Shown: positions 1-7,714 of the stretch, piece by piece
How positions within the stretch are numbered: the first letter of the stretch is position 1
How the letters are laid out: each line of letters starts with the position of its first letter
Source of the DNA: Streptomyces sp. 135
GTDB lineage: Bacteria; Actinomycetota; Actinomycetes; Streptomycetales; Streptomycetaceae
Reading direction: 5' to 3'
Length of the DNA: 64,000 nucleotides
Assembly (NCBI RefSeq): GCF_020026305.1
Contig: NZ_CP075691.1
Coordinates: 8,177,415 to 8,241,414 of the forward strand
The notes under the pieces: model-generated
The model's database searches: none
The model's input: only the letters and a program-made list of their open reading frames with translations
What the model was told of the DNA's origin: nothing
Made by a program: the position numbers and the translations under genes

Positions 1-201
1 GGGATTCGCTCATGGCCAGTGCCTCTTCCCAAGGACGTGGGGGAGTTGAGCGCCCGACGTGCTGGGCGCGCACTCCACCGTCCCGTGACCCGGACGGCCG
101 CCCGCCGCGAGAACTACATAATCTTGTAGGGGGCTTTTCCGCGCAGTCGCTTGCGCGGACCGGGGTGACATGTGTGAGGGGGCAGGGAGAGGAGGCGGGA
201 C

Positions 202-1029
202 GTGTCCCGAACAGCCGGTGGGCCGCGGGGTGGCGCGGCGGATCCGGGCAGGCCGAAGGTGGCGGACGCGGCGGTGTGGCGGGGCAGGTTCCTCAGCCTG
301 CTCGACCGCTCCCCGGTGCCGACCGCCATCAGCAGCGGCGAAGGGCTGGTCTCCGTCGCCAACCCCGCCTTCGCGGGGGCCCTTGGACTCCAGCCGGGCC
401 GGGTCGCGAACCGCATGCTGCTGGACCTGCTCACGCCCACCAACAGGAAGCAGCTCCGCAAGCTCGACGAGGCCATGCGTTCCGGCCGCAGGTCCCGCTA
501 CCCGGTCGAGGTCAGCTGGACGGCCGGGCAGGTCGTCCGCCACGGCAGGCTGACCGTGGAGCCGGTCACCGATCCGCTGGAGGAGACACCGCCCCTGCTG
601 GTGACGCTGCGCGTGGCACAGGAGCGGGCACAGCCGTCCGCGTCGGGCCCGGGCGGCGCGACGCGTTCCGGGGAGGCGGGGGAGGACTACGCGCACCCGG
701 CACTCAGCGCGCAGGAGGCGCGTGTCCTGCGGCTTGTCGCGGGCGGCGCCACGACGGCGGTGGTGGCGCGCGCCCTCGGCATCGGCGTCGACGGCGTCAA
801 CTACCACCTGACCCGGCTCTGCCGCCGGCTGCGGGTCCAGAACCGGACGGCGCTGGTGGCCCGCGCCTACGTACTGGGTCTCCTCGACGCGAATGCGTGG
901 CCGCCCGAGGTGTCGGCGCCCACCGCGCGACAGGCCCCGCGAACTGGTCACCGGCCTCACGTCCCGCCTGCCGCGCCCGGCCGTGCCCTGCCGGAGCCTG
1001 GTGACGCGGTGTTCCGGCCGGGCGGTTAG
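202..1029 (+). CDS. PAS-like / LuxR-type HTH transcriptional regulator
   Basis: A 275-residue predicted cytoplasmic DNA-binding regulator. Residues about 27-140 read as a PAS-type sensor fold (the LDRSPVPTAISS opening is typical of PAS domains that follow a short leader). Residues 166-229 are a LuxR/GerE helix-turn-helix beginning ALSAQEARVLRLVAGG and continuing with a recognition helix around GVDGVNYHLTRLCRRL. The GTG start is chosen because GGAGG lies about seven bases upstream; no better start exists downstream before the PAS region. The C-terminal 45 residues are Pro/Ala/Arg-rich and probably disordered. No kinase is adjacent, so it is more likely a one-component regulator than a response regulator (no phospho-acceptor domain is visible). 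The target is unknown; the fluoride operon just downstream in the same direction is separated by about 190 bases with its own leader. Confidence 0.8.
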   Translation: MSRTAGGPRGGAADPGRPKVADAAVWRGRFLSLLDRSPVPTAISSGEGLVSVANPAFAGALGLQPGRVANRMLLDLLTPTNRKQLRKLDEAMRSGRRSRYPVEVSWTAGQVVRHGRLTVEPVTDPLEETPPLLVTLRVAQERAQPSASGPGGATRSGEAGEDYAHPALSAQEARVLRLVAGGATTAVVARALGIGVDGVNYHLTRLCRRLRVQNRTALVARAYVLGLLDANAWPPEVSAPTARQAPRTGHRPHVPPAAPGRALPEPGDAVFRPGG

Positions 1030-1107
1030 CCTGGTGTCAGCGGCGATCTTCCGGGCCGGGTGATCTTCCCCGGACCACGGGTGCGCCCGGCCTCGGGGGC
1101 GCCGCGC

Positions 1108-1166
1108 GGCGGTGGGGCCCGCCGTACCCGAACCGCGGCGAAGGATGCCGCCAACGGTCCCTACTT
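1108..1166 (+). promoter_or_regulatory. Candidate fluoride riboswitch (crcB motif)
   Basis: Three pieces of the fluoride riboswitch architecture can be drawn by hand. A GGCG/CGCC helix at 1108-1123 closes a loop containing GGGGCC (1114-1119). A second hairpin pairs GCGGC (1135-1139) with GCCGC (1147-1151). The following GGTCCC (1156-1161), directly before CTAC, is complementary to the GGGGCC loop with one G-U wobble, as expected for the pseudoknot. The arrangement and the terminal CCCTAC resemble the known crcB motif (ending CTCTAC or CTCCTAC). It sits about 50 bases upstream of a crcB gene with a strong AGGAGG ribosome site, so it would control the whole crcB-DUF190-crcB operon. The fold was drawn by eye, not by covariance search. 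Confidence 0.65.
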
Positions 1167-1216
1167 GCGAACGAGTGCGCCCGGCGACGGGCGACGCGAG
1201 TAGGAGGCGCACACCC

Positions 1217-1705
1217 ATGGAAGCCCAGCGGCCCGAAGCGGTCGGCGAACCCGCGGAACCCGACCTCGACCTGTCCGCGCCCGGCCGGCGGCGGGGCGGG
1301 ACGGCGCACGGGCAGGGGCCGGTCCTCGCCGTGGTGGCGATCGGCGGCGCCATCGGGGCATCGGCGCGCTACGGCGCGTCCCTCGCCTGGCCCGTCGCCC
1401 CCGACGGCTTCCCCTGGCCGACGCTCCTGGTGAACGCGGTGGGATGCGCGGTGATCGGCGTCTTCATGGTGCTGATCACCGAGGTGTGGGCGGCGCACCG
1501 CCTCGTGCGGCCGTTCTTCGGCACGGGCGTGCTCGGCGGCTTCACCACCTTCTCGACGTACGCGGTGGACATCCAGCGACTCGTGAGCGGCGGCCACGTC
1601 CGCACGGGCCTCGCCTATCTGGCACTGACGCTGTTCGCGGCGCTCGCGGCGGTGTGGAGCGCGGCGTGGACCACGCGCCGCCTGATGGCGTGGAGGCGGT
1701 CATGA
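1217..1705 (+). CDS. crcB: Fluoride channel CrcB/Fluc, first copy
   Basis: A 162-residue inner-membrane protein of the CrcB/Fluc family, which exports fluoride as a dual-topology dimer. After a polar N-terminal tail of about 35 residues there are four hydrophobic segments. Family signatures are visible: GASARYG in the first helix region, PTLLVNAVGC in the second, and GGFTTFSTYAVD in the third, which carries the Phe box and TTFST turn. The ATG at 1217 follows AGGAGG by about nine bases; an upstream in-frame start would give a leader of no family resemblance. The stop overlaps the start of the DUF190 gene (ATGA), and a second crcB follows, so the three genes form an operon. Many Gram-positive bacteria carry paired crcB genes that form heterodimers, which is the likely reason for two copies here. 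Confidence 0.93.
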   Translation: MEAQRPEAVGEPAEPDLDLSAPGRRRGGTAHGQGPVLAVVAIGGAIGASARYGASLAWPVAPDGFPWPTLLVNAVGCAVIGVFMVLITEVWAAHRLVRPFFGTGVLGGFTTFSTYAVDIQRLVSGGHVRTGLAYLALTLFAALAAVWSAAWTTRRLMAWRRS

Positions 1706-2049
1706 CGAGGCTCACGGGCACGGCGCAGCGGGTGACGATCTTCATCGGGGAGTCCGACCTCTGGCACCACAAGCCGCTCTACACCGAGATCGTGCACCGC
1801 GCGCACCGGGCCGGACTCGCCGGGGCGAGCGTCTTCCGGGGCATCGAGGGATTCGGCGCCTCGTCGCTGATCCACACGCACCGGCTGCTCTCCCTCGGCG
1901 AGGACCTGCCGGTCGCGGTGGTGATCGTGGACGCGGAGGACAAGATCCGCGCGTTCCTGCCGCAGCTCGACGAACTCGTCGCGGAGGGCCTGGTGATCCT
2001 GGACGACTGCGAGGTCATCCGGTACGTGGGACGGGAGGAGGACCGGTGA
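1702..2049 (+). CDS. DUF190 (PII-like) protein of the fluoride operon
   Basis: A 115-residue soluble protein of the DUF190 family, recognised from the GESDLWHHKPLYTEIV opening, the central GASVFRGIEGFGAS segment and the late VIVDAEDKI strand. DUF190 proteins have a PII-like ferredoxin fold and are repeatedly found beside crcB genes; their biochemical role is not established. Here the gene is sandwiched between two crcB genes with four-base overlaps on both sides (ATGA with the first and GTGA with the second), so translation is almost certainly coupled. Its place in a fluoride operon suggests a regulatory or sensing role for the channel, but that is inference from gene context only. Confidence 0.9.
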   Translation: MTRLTGTAQRVTIFIGESDLWHHKPLYTEIVHRAHRAGLAGASVFRGIEGFGASSLIHTHRLLSLGEDLPVAVVIVDAEDKIRAFLPQLDELVAEGLVILDDCEVIRYVGREEDR

Positions 2050-2420
2050 ACTGGCTGTCCGTGATCGCCGGGGCGATGATCGGCGCCCCGCTGCGCCACC
2101 TGACCGACCGTGCGGTGCGGGCCCGCCACGACACCGTCTTCCCGTGGGGCACCTTCACCGTCAACGTCGTGGGCTGCCTGGTCCTCGGCGTGCTCGCCGG
2201 GGCCGTCTCGGCGGGCGCCGCCTCCGCCTCCGCGCAGCTGTTCCTCGGCACGGGCCTGTGCGGGGCCTTGACGACGTACTCGACCTTCTCGTACGAGACG
2301 CTGCGGCTCGCCGAGGGCGGGGCCCGGCTCTACGCGGCTGCGAACGCCATCGGAAGCGTCGTCGTGGGCCTCGGCGCGGCCTTCTTGGGGGTGGCCGTCG
2401 CCGAGGCCCTGTGGCTGTGA
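2046..2420 (+). CDS. crcB: Fluoride channel CrcB/Fluc, second copy
   Basis: A 124-residue CrcB/Fluc protein with four hydrophobic segments and the family motifs GTFTVNVVGC and ALTTYSTFSYET. It is the usual family length, unlike the first copy, which has an added N-terminal tail. The GTG start overlaps the DUF190 stop by four bases, giving translational coupling. The two crcB copies are clearly divergent in sequence, as expected for subunits of a heterodimeric channel with fixed opposite topologies. The first arginine-containing segment (APLRHLTD) corresponds to the ASARYG segment of the partner. Confidence 0.92.
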   Translation: MNWLSVIAGAMIGAPLRHLTDRAVRARHDTVFPWGTFTVNVVGCLVLGVLAGAVSAGAASASAQLFLGTGLCGALTTYSTFSYETLRLAEGGARLYAAANAIGSVVVGLGAAFLGVAVAEALWL

Positions 2421-2454
2421 CGCACCTCGACCGCCGCGACCGGCTGTCGTGGTC

Positions 2455-3390
2455 TCAGCGGCGGATCTTGAGTGCCGAGGCGACCTCGGCCGCCCACTTC
2501 CAGGGCGCGGCGGTGCCGCCGGGCTGGGAGTTGAAGTACTCCCAGCCCGCCACCCCGCCGAACCCCGGGTGCTTCGAGGCGAGCGCGCCGAGCGTGGACT
2601 TCAGCGTCGTCATGCCGACATAGCCGCTGCCGCCGTTGGCCGGTGACGTGAGCGTTCCCGCGACCACCTTCGATGCGGGAATCAGACCGCGGGCGATGAT
2701 GGCGTCGTAATCGGCCGTGGAGTTCATGCGGCCCCAGCCGTTGTAGAACTGCGCGTTGAACCACGCGATGTCACCGCCCCGGCTGCGGTAAAGGGCGTCG
2801 TAGTCGAAGCCGGAGAGATTTCCGCCGCCGCTGAGCGCGCTGCCCACCGGCGCGAGCGTAATGATGAAATCGGCACCGAAGTCGGCGCGCAGCGCGCTGA
2901 TGACGCGCTCGATACCGGCCAGCGACATCCGCTCCTCCACGTCGAGGTCGACGCCGTCGAGCTCGTACCGCCGGATGAAGTCCCGCAACAGCGGGTAGTA
3001 CGTGTCGAATTCCTCGTCGAGCCGGGTGAAGCTGCCGGGCGCCGCGCCACCGACCATCGCCAGCACGTGCACGCCCTGGCCGCGCAGGGTCTTCAGGTCG
3101 CGCCACATCCGGTCGTACTTGGCCGCGCCCGGCGGGTCGTCGTTCAAGTGCACCGGTGCGTAAGGGCCGTTGAGGTCATTGAGGTGCACCGCGGCCACCA
3201 GTACGTCCGTGACGCCGGTGCGGTGCTCGGTGAGCGCGAGCGGCGACACATACGCGCCATTCGCGTACTGCGTCTGGTAATAGACGACCACGCGTTTCCC
3301 CGCCGCGGACGGTTTCGCCGCCGCCATCGCCGTACCGCCGGACGCGGCCGTGAGAGCCAGTGCCGCGAGCAGGACGCTGCGCCTCTTCAT
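2455..3390 (-). CDS. Secreted GH18-family glycosidase
   Basis: A 311-residue exported protein with a Sec-type signal peptide (MKRRSVLLAALALTA, cleavage probably near AMA-AA). It shows the GH18 catalytic signature DGVDLDVEE at about residues 145-153, with the acid/base Glu at 152 in the DxxDxDxE motif. The rest (QFYNGWG, a closing GVAGWEYFN) fits a single TIM-barrel domain of the chitinase or endo-beta-N-acetylglucosaminidase type; no carbohydrate-binding domain is present. The start at 3390 is preferred to the ATG six bases upstream because AGGGGAG lies about eight bases before it. Substrate (chitin, or N-glycan core) cannot be settled from sequence. It converges with the fluoride operon. A 14-bp palindrome lies about 75 bp upstream of its start and could be an operator. 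Confidence 0.85.
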   Translation of the reverse strand: MKRRSVLLAALALTAASGGTAMAAAKPSAAGKRVVVYYQTQYANGAYVSPLALTEHRTGVTDVLVAAVHLNDLNGPYAPVHLNDDPPGAAKYDRMWRDLKTLRGQGVHVLAMVGGAAPGSFTRLDEEFDTYYPLLRDFIRRYELDGVDLDVEERMSLAGIERVISALRADFGADFIITLAPVGSALSGGGNLSGFDYDALYRSRGGDIAWFNAQFYNGWGRMNSTADYDAIIARGLIPASKVVAGTLTSPANGGSGYVGMTTLKSTLGALASKHPGFGGVAGWEYFNSQPGGTAAPWKWAAEVASALKIRR

Positions 3391-3465
3391 GCTCATCTCT
3401 CCCCTGGGTCGAAGTCGCCGCAATTCTTACGGGGAGCCGCGGCGAATGGCTAGGGCAAGACAGAG

Positions 3466-3479
3466 CTAATGCGCATTAG
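3466..3479. promoter_or_regulatory. 14-bp perfect palindrome, possible operator
   Basis: CTAATGCGCATTAG is a perfect inverted repeat in otherwise GC-rich DNA. It lies about 75 bp upstream of the GH18 gene start and overlaps the stop codon of the preceding reductase gene. Its position would suit an operator for a dimeric repressor acting on the glycosidase promoter. It is not a match to the DasR-type TGGTCTAGACCA site expected for many Streptomyces chitinases. Confidence 0.35.
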
Positions 3480-4039
3480 TTGGTGAGCTCATGGCGGAGC
3501 TGTACGACGCCGTTGCCGAAGGTGTGGGTCCCGGCGAGCCGGAGGTCGGCCCGCACGTCGCGCGCCTGGAACATGGACTTCCCGCGGCCGAGCACGACGG
3601 GGTGGACGTAGGTGTGGATCTCGTCGATCAGGCCCAGGCGCAGGAAGGACGCGGCGAGGTCCGCGCCGCCGACGCAGAGGTCGCCGGCCGCGCTCTCCTT
3701 GAGGGCCCGGATCTCCTCGGGCACCACCTCGCGCAGGATCGTGGTGTTCCACTGGGCCTCGCGCAGGGTGCGCGAGAAGACGTACTTGGGCGTGTCACGC
3801 CAGATCGGGGCGAACTCCGCCTCGAAGTCGCTGCACGCGGGGTCCTGGTCGGCGGTGGGCCAGAACTCGGCCATGAGCTCCCACGTGACGCGGCCGTGCA
3901 GGATCCCGCCCATCGCCCGGACCTTGTCGTTGAAGTGGCGGTGCAGTTCCTCGTCGACGAGGTGCCAGTCGATCTCGTGGTCCGGCCCCTCCATGAAGCC
4001 GTCCAAAGACGCCGACATCATCCAGATGATCTTTCGCAT
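3476..4039 (-). CDS. RibD C-terminal / dihydrofolate-reductase-like protein
   Basis: A 187-residue cytoplasmic protein of the RibD C-terminal (DHFR-like) superfamily, which binds NADPH in a Rossmann-like fold. The start MRKIIWMMSASLDGF is the typical family opening, GGILHGRVTWELM the next conserved block, and LCVGGADLAASFLRLGLIDEI followed by HPVVLGRGKSMF the conserved C-terminal half. Length is normal for the stand-alone members, often annotated as dihydrofolate reductase family proteins; few have a proven substrate and they are not known to replace FolA. Stop codon TAA overlaps the palindrome at 3466-3479. It is probably monocistronic or cotranscribed with the glycosidase gene 85 bp downstream on the same strand. 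Confidence 0.9.
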   Translation of the reverse strand: MRKIIWMMSASLDGFMEGPDHEIDWHLVDEELHRHFNDKVRAMGGILHGRVTWELMAEFWPTADQDPACSDFEAEFAPIWRDTPKYVFSRTLREAQWNTTILREVVPEEIRALKESAAGDLCVGGADLAASFLRLGLIDEIHTYVHPVVLGRGKSMFQARDVRADLRLAGTHTFGNGVVQLRHELTN

Positions 4040-4136
4040 CGCGGTCGCGCTCCTCGCGGTCGTCGCCGCGGTTACGGCCGCCGTGGCGCCTTTCGTGACG
4101 ATACGCGGCCGGCGGGGCGGGTTGTGGCGTGTCGAA

Positions 4137-4161
4137 GGCCCCCGCGAGTCTCGCGGGGGCC
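4137..4161 (-). terminator. Hairpin terminator downstream of the TPR gene
   Basis: A perfect 11-bp GC-rich stem (4137-4147 with 4151-4161) with a three-base loop. It lies between the end of the TPR gene (4205, minus strand) and the start of the reductase gene (4039, minus strand), so it would end transcription of the TPR gene. There is no U-tract, as is usual for Streptomyces terminators. Confidence 0.65.
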
Positions 4162-4204
4162 TTGACGGGGGCCTTGCCGGGCGGCAGGTGTGCGGTCGGT
4201 CAGG

Positions 4205-4570
4205 TCATTCGCCCCGTGGCGGCGGCGCCTGGCCGAAGTCGCCGTTGAGCGCGGCGGCCATCCGCAGGTGTGGTGCCGCGTCGGCCGCCCTGCCCTGCCG
4301 CTCCAGCGTGCGCCCCAGCATCAGGCGGGCGTAGCTCTCCACCGGGTCGAGTTCGAGGACCTTCAGCAACTCGGCCTCGGCGCGCAGTAGTTGGGCCGAG
4401 TGGTAGTAGGCGCGGGCGAGCAGCAGACGCGGGGCGACCTGCTCGGGCACCTCGTCGGCCAGGGTGCCGAGGATGCCCGCGGCCGTCGCGTACTCCTTGG
4501 CCTCGAAGAATTGCCGCGCACGCTCCCAGCGCTCCGCCGCGGTCCCGTGGTCGTAATAGGTCATCTCCAT
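4205..4570 (-). CDS. Small tetratricopeptide-repeat protein
   Basis: A 121-residue cytoplasmic protein made of about three TPR-like helical hairpins (for example ARQFFEAKEYATAAGILGTL, then RLLLARAYYHSAQLLRAEAEL, then YARLMLGRTLERQGRAADAA). TPR units mediate protein contacts; no catalytic domain is attached. The start at 4570 is taken because GGAGG lies about seven bases upstream; a second ATG two codons later is also possible. Small free-standing TPR proteins of this type are common in Streptomyces and have no assigned partner. The divergent neighbour is the pirin gene, 130 bp away. Confidence 0.85.
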   Translation of the reverse strand: MEMTYYDHGTAAERWERARQFFEAKEYATAAGILGTLADEVPEQVAPRLLLARAYYHSAQLLRAEAELLKVLELDPVESYARLMLGRTLERQGRAADAAPHLRMAAALNGDFGQAPPPRGE

Positions 4571-4664
4571 CGTCCGCCTCCTTCGCACGCTGCAACGAAG
4601 CCCTGTAGTTGAATATTCCACCAGTGGTGGCGCGTGGCTGCCGACGGTGACTCCCGACGGGTGA

Positions 4665-4693
4665 CTGACGTGCGGCGCCCACAGGACTAGGTT
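4665..4693 (+). promoter_or_regulatory. Leaderless promoter of the pirin gene
   Basis: CTGACG (4665-4670) and TAGGTT (4688-4693) are separated by exactly 17 bases, and the ATG at 4701 lies seven bases after the -10 box. The predicted transcript would therefore begin at or next to the start codon. No Shine-Dalgarno sequence is present, which fits a leaderless mRNA, common in actinobacteria. Confidence 0.6.
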
Positions 4694-4700
4694 GTGCGGC

Positions 4701-5666
4701 ATGAGCAATCTTGATCGCGAGGCGGTGCCGAGCAGATGCGGCGGCCGTGGCTTCGTCGTCGCGGAACCGGTACGCGAACTCCTCAGCCCCCGCCAGGTCA
4801 AGCTCGGCGAGTCCACCGAGGTCCGCCGCCTGCTGCCCAACCTGGGGCGCCGCATGGTCGGCGCGTGGTGCTTCGTCGATCACTACGGCCCCGACGACAT
4901 CGCGGACGAGCCCGGCATGCAGGTGCCGCCCCACCCGCACATGGGACTCCAGACGGTCAGCTGGCTGCACGACGGCGAGGTCCTGCACCGCGACTCCACC
5001 GGCAGCCTCCAGACCATCCGCCCCCGCGAGCTGGGCCTGATGACCTCGGGCCACGCCATCTCGCACTCCGAGGAGAGCCCGCGGGCCCACGCCCGTTTCC
5101 TGCACGGCGCACAGCTGTGGGTCGCGCTCCCCGACGCCGACCGCCACACGGCCCCGCGTTTCGAGCACCACGCGGAGCTGCCGCGGCTCACGGCCCCCGG
5201 TCTGACCGCGACGCTGATCCTTGGCAGCCTCGACGGGGCGAGCTCACCCGGCACGACGTACACCCCGATCGTCGGCGCGGACCTGACGCTGGCCCGCGGC
5301 GCGGACGTACGCCTCCCCCTGGAACCGGACTTCGAGTACGCGGTCCTCGCCATGTCCGGCGAGTCCCACGTCGACGGCGTCCCGGTCCTCCCCGGCTCCA
5401 TGCTCTACCTCGGCTGCGGCCGCGCGGAACTCCCGCTGCGCGCCGAGTCGGAGGCGTCCCTGATGCTTCTGGGCGGCGAGCCGTTCGAGGAGGAGCTGGT
5501 GATGTGGTGGAACTTCGTGGGCCGCAGCCAGGAGGAGATCGAGCAGGCGCGGGGTGACTGGATGACGGGCTCCCGCTTCGGCGAGGTGACGGGCTACGAG
5601 GGCGCGCCGCTGCCCGCCCCGGAACTGCCGCCGGTGGCGTTGAAACCGCGGGGGCGGGTGCGTTGA
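4701..5666 (+). CDS. Pirin family protein
   Basis: A 321-residue bicupin protein. The N-terminal cupin holds the metal-binding set of pirins: PPHPHMGLQTVSW supplies two histidines, and GHAISHSEE supplies the third His and the Glu. The FVDHYGPDDI block is also typical. Bacterial pirins include quercetin dioxygenases and regulators of central metabolism; the four-ligand site here is intact, so dioxygenase-like chemistry is possible but unproven. The C-terminal half (LMLLGGEPFEEELVMWWNFV) matches the family end. The ATG at 4701 is preferred to the upstream TTG because the promoter geometry places the transcript start there. It stands alone, with a long remnant-bearing spacer downstream. Confidence 0.92.
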   Translation: MSNLDREAVPSRCGGRGFVVAEPVRELLSPRQVKLGESTEVRRLLPNLGRRMVGAWCFVDHYGPDDIADEPGMQVPPHPHMGLQTVSWLHDGEVLHRDSTGSLQTIRPRELGLMTSGHAISHSEESPRAHARFLHGAQLWVALPDADRHTAPRFEHHAELPRLTAPGLTATLILGSLDGASSPGTTYTPIVGADLTLARGADVRLPLEPDFEYAVLAMSGESHVDGVPVLPGSMLYLGCGRAELPLRAESEASLMLLGGEPFEEELVMWWNFVGRSQEEIEQARGDWMTGSRFGEVTGYEGAPLPAPELPPVALKPRGRVR

Positions 5667-6354
5667 CCTGGTGTTACGTGTCTGGCGTTGATGGTCGTAG
5701 AGGTGCAGGAAGGGGGTGGTCGATCTCTCGCGGCGGGGAGCGCCGGTAGGGCTCGGTCGAGCGGCGATGGGACGGTCGCGGAGTTGGGCTGCGGCTCGCA
5801 TGTTCGGCACGTATGCCCAGGTTGAATCGGGCGCTTGCTGATCCTTTGCTGACCTTACTGACGAGTAGTCAGATTGGCTGCCCTCTGACGCGTGTGCTGG
5901 TGGGAGGCCCAGGACCGCCCGCGTTTCCAGCTGCGGTAGCGGCATTGCTTCGCTTGCCGACTGTCTGATGCTGACTAATCGAGGGCACTGGTCCAGGACC
6001 CGCGACAGCGCCGCAGGCTTGGTCCCGTTTATGCGCGACGAAGTATGGTCTGCGGCCTTACGCGAGAAGGGTCACGTCTGGTCACACGTAGAAAGGTCGC
6101 AGTGCGCCTCTCAGAGCGCGGCGGAGCCGCGAAATGAATGCTGATTTGACCGGCTGATGCCTTTGGCGTGGCAAGCGGTGTGGGCTTACGTCGATGCCGT
6201 GATTTTGGGGGAATGGGGGAGTTGAGCAGAGTGGTGATCCGCGTGTTCGGAGCGCCAGTAGGTTCTTCGTCTGCTGGTCCCGGGGCCGTGTCCGAAGAAG
6301 CGGACAGGGAAATGCGGAGGCACCCTGCGCTGCCTCGGCAGCTCGCGGTCTTCG
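5667..6354. other. Intergenic spacer without a recognisable gene
   Basis: No reading frame here shows a recognisable domain on either strand and GC content drops below that of the neighbouring genes. A short direct repeat (GGTCACGTC / GGTCACACG) lies near 6068-6085. The spacer leads into the decayed CoA-transferase fragment, so it is probably eroded DNA. Confidence 0.5.
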
Positions 6355-6566
6355 CGTGGACGAGCACTGGAGCGGCAGTCGCGGCGTGGACGTCTGCGAC
6401 GGTTATGCCCAGCGCCGTCTCCACCAGGGTTAGGCCGTCCTTGGTCACGTCGAGCACGCGAGGTTCGTGATCACGCGTCTGACGCACCGCTCGCCAGTCA
6501 CCGGCAACGTGCACTCGTCGAGAACAGTCGAGTTGCCGTCTCTGCCGTGTGCACCATCAGGGCCAT
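6355..6566 (-). pseudogene. Remnant of a 3-oxoacid CoA-transferase B subunit, frameshifted
   Basis: Three pieces in successive minus-strand frames line up with the C-terminal third of 3-oxoacid CoA-transferase subunit B. First is MALMVHTAET (6566 downward; compare the family's MEHTAKDG). Next, in another frame, LDECTLPVTGERCVRRVITN (compare ECTLPLTG..VVDRIITD). In a third frame come VLDVTKDGLTLVETALGITV and ADVHAATAAPVLV, matching the family end. At least two frameshifts separate them and the N-terminal two thirds and the A-subunit gene are absent. The family normally transfers CoA from succinyl-CoA to acetoacetate or 3-oxoadipate. The gene cannot be functional. Confidence 0.7.
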
Positions 6567-7046
6567 CCCCGCCGGCCGCCGCCAGCTGCGCCGTCGAACA
6601 CTGGCGCTCGGGGCTGGCAAGAGCCGGCTGAACAGCGGAGTTGGTGGGCGAGGAGATCTTCTTGAAGTTGTCACCCTCACGCCGCTGACCTGTAGAAATT
6701 GGCTGTACAGGCGGTCCGACCTGCGGCGATCAATCTTTCCGACGCTTTCGTCCTACTGCCCCTCTGTACGGCCGATCCTCCCCGGTCGCTCCCCAACGCG
6801 GCTTCATCCTCCCCAGCGGCAGCCCGTTCCGCACCAGCGTTTCCACTGGTGCGGCGCCCCGTTGTGGGTACTTGCGCGTTGGCGCTCGTGACACTGTGCG
6901 GCTCTGACCGTTGACTGGTTGTGCGTTGTCGTGCCAACTCCTGGGCGCAGGAGGTCAACGCGGTCGCTCGGATCGCTCCTAGCTTGAAGAAGTGCCGAGC
7001 CGCGGAGGCGGCGGGCACGTTACCGATTGCTTCGAGAGGACCCCTC
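6567..7046. other. Spacer with no recognisable gene
   Basis: Minus-strand frames just upstream of the CoA-transferase fragment contain short open stretches (for example DNFKKISSPTNSA near 6670) that I cannot assign to a family. On the plus strand, longer open frames run into the next gene but lack coding character. GAGAGGA at about 7034-7040 is the ribosome site of the isochorismatase gene. Confidence 0.4.
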
Positions 7047-7709
7047 ATGTTCGACATCAACAAGGTGCAGGCCGCCCCGAGCAAGGATCTGCTCACGCCG
7101 GACAACTCGGTCATGCTCTTCGTGGACCACCAGCCGCAGATGTTCTTCGGTACCGGGAGCGGCGATCGCGCCGCGATCATCAACAGCACCGTGGGTCTTG
7201 CCAAGGCGGCGCAGGCCTTCGACGTGCCGGCTGTTCTGACCACGGTCGCCGCGGAGTCGTTTTCCGGTCCCCTGCTGCCGCAGCTCGCCGAGGTGTTTCC
7301 CGAGCAGGAGGTCATCGACCGTACGACCATGAACGCCTGGGAGGACGAGGCGCTCGTGGCGGCGGTCAAGGCGACCGGACGCAAGAAGATCATCCTCTCC
7401 GGCCTGTGGACCGAGGTCTGCCTCGTGCTGCCCGCCCTCTCCGCCCTGGAGCAGGGTTACGAGGTGTACGTGGTCTCCGACGCGTCCGGCGGCGTCAGCC
7501 CGGCCGCCCACGAGCACGCGTTGCAGCGGATGCTGGCCGCCGGTGCGGTGCCGGTGACCTGGGTGCAGGTACTTCTTGAGCTGCAGCGCGACTGGGCGCG
7601 CCAGGAGACGTACCCGGCGGTCATGGAGATCGTCAAGGCGCATGCGGGCGCGTACGGCCTGGGTGTCGTGTACGCGCAGAGCGTCATCGGCGCGCACGCG
7701 GCGGGCTGA
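7047..7709 (+). CDS. Isochorismatase-family hydrolase (YcaC-like)
   Basis: A 220-residue cytoplasmic hydrolase of the cysteine-hydrolase (isochorismatase-like) fold. The expected catalytic triad is present: Asp27 in MLFVDHQPQM, Lys114 in GRKKIILSG, and Cys125 in LWTEVCLVLPAL. The SGLWTEVC block and the DASGGVSPAAHEHA segment place it near YcaC, whose natural substrate is unknown. The start at 7047 is supported by GAGAGGA upstream; earlier in-frame starts add a sequence with no family match. It is followed after five bases by the DoxX gene, so the two are cotranscribed. Confidence 0.92.
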   Translation: MFDINKVQAAPSKDLLTPDNSVMLFVDHQPQMFFGTGSGDRAAIINSTVGLAKAAQAFDVPAVLTTVAAESFSGPLLPQLAEVFPEQEVIDRTTMNAWEDEALVAAVKATGRKKIILSGLWTEVCLVLPALSALEQGYEVYVVSDASGGVSPAAHEHALQRMLAAGAVPVTWVQVLLELQRDWARQETYPAVMEIVKAHAGAYGLGVVYAQSVIGAHAAG

Positions 7710-7714
7710 CCTCC

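Noticed and set aside
3391..3475. A DasR-type site (TGGTCTAGACCA-like) upstream of the GH18 gene.
   Set aside because: Looked for and not found; only the unrelated CTAATGCGCATTAG palindrome is present.
5667..7046. A possible integrase gene or tRNA attachment site in the low-GC spacer after pirin.
   Set aside because: No tyrosine- or serine-recombinase motifs and no tRNA-like cloverleaf could be identified on either strand.
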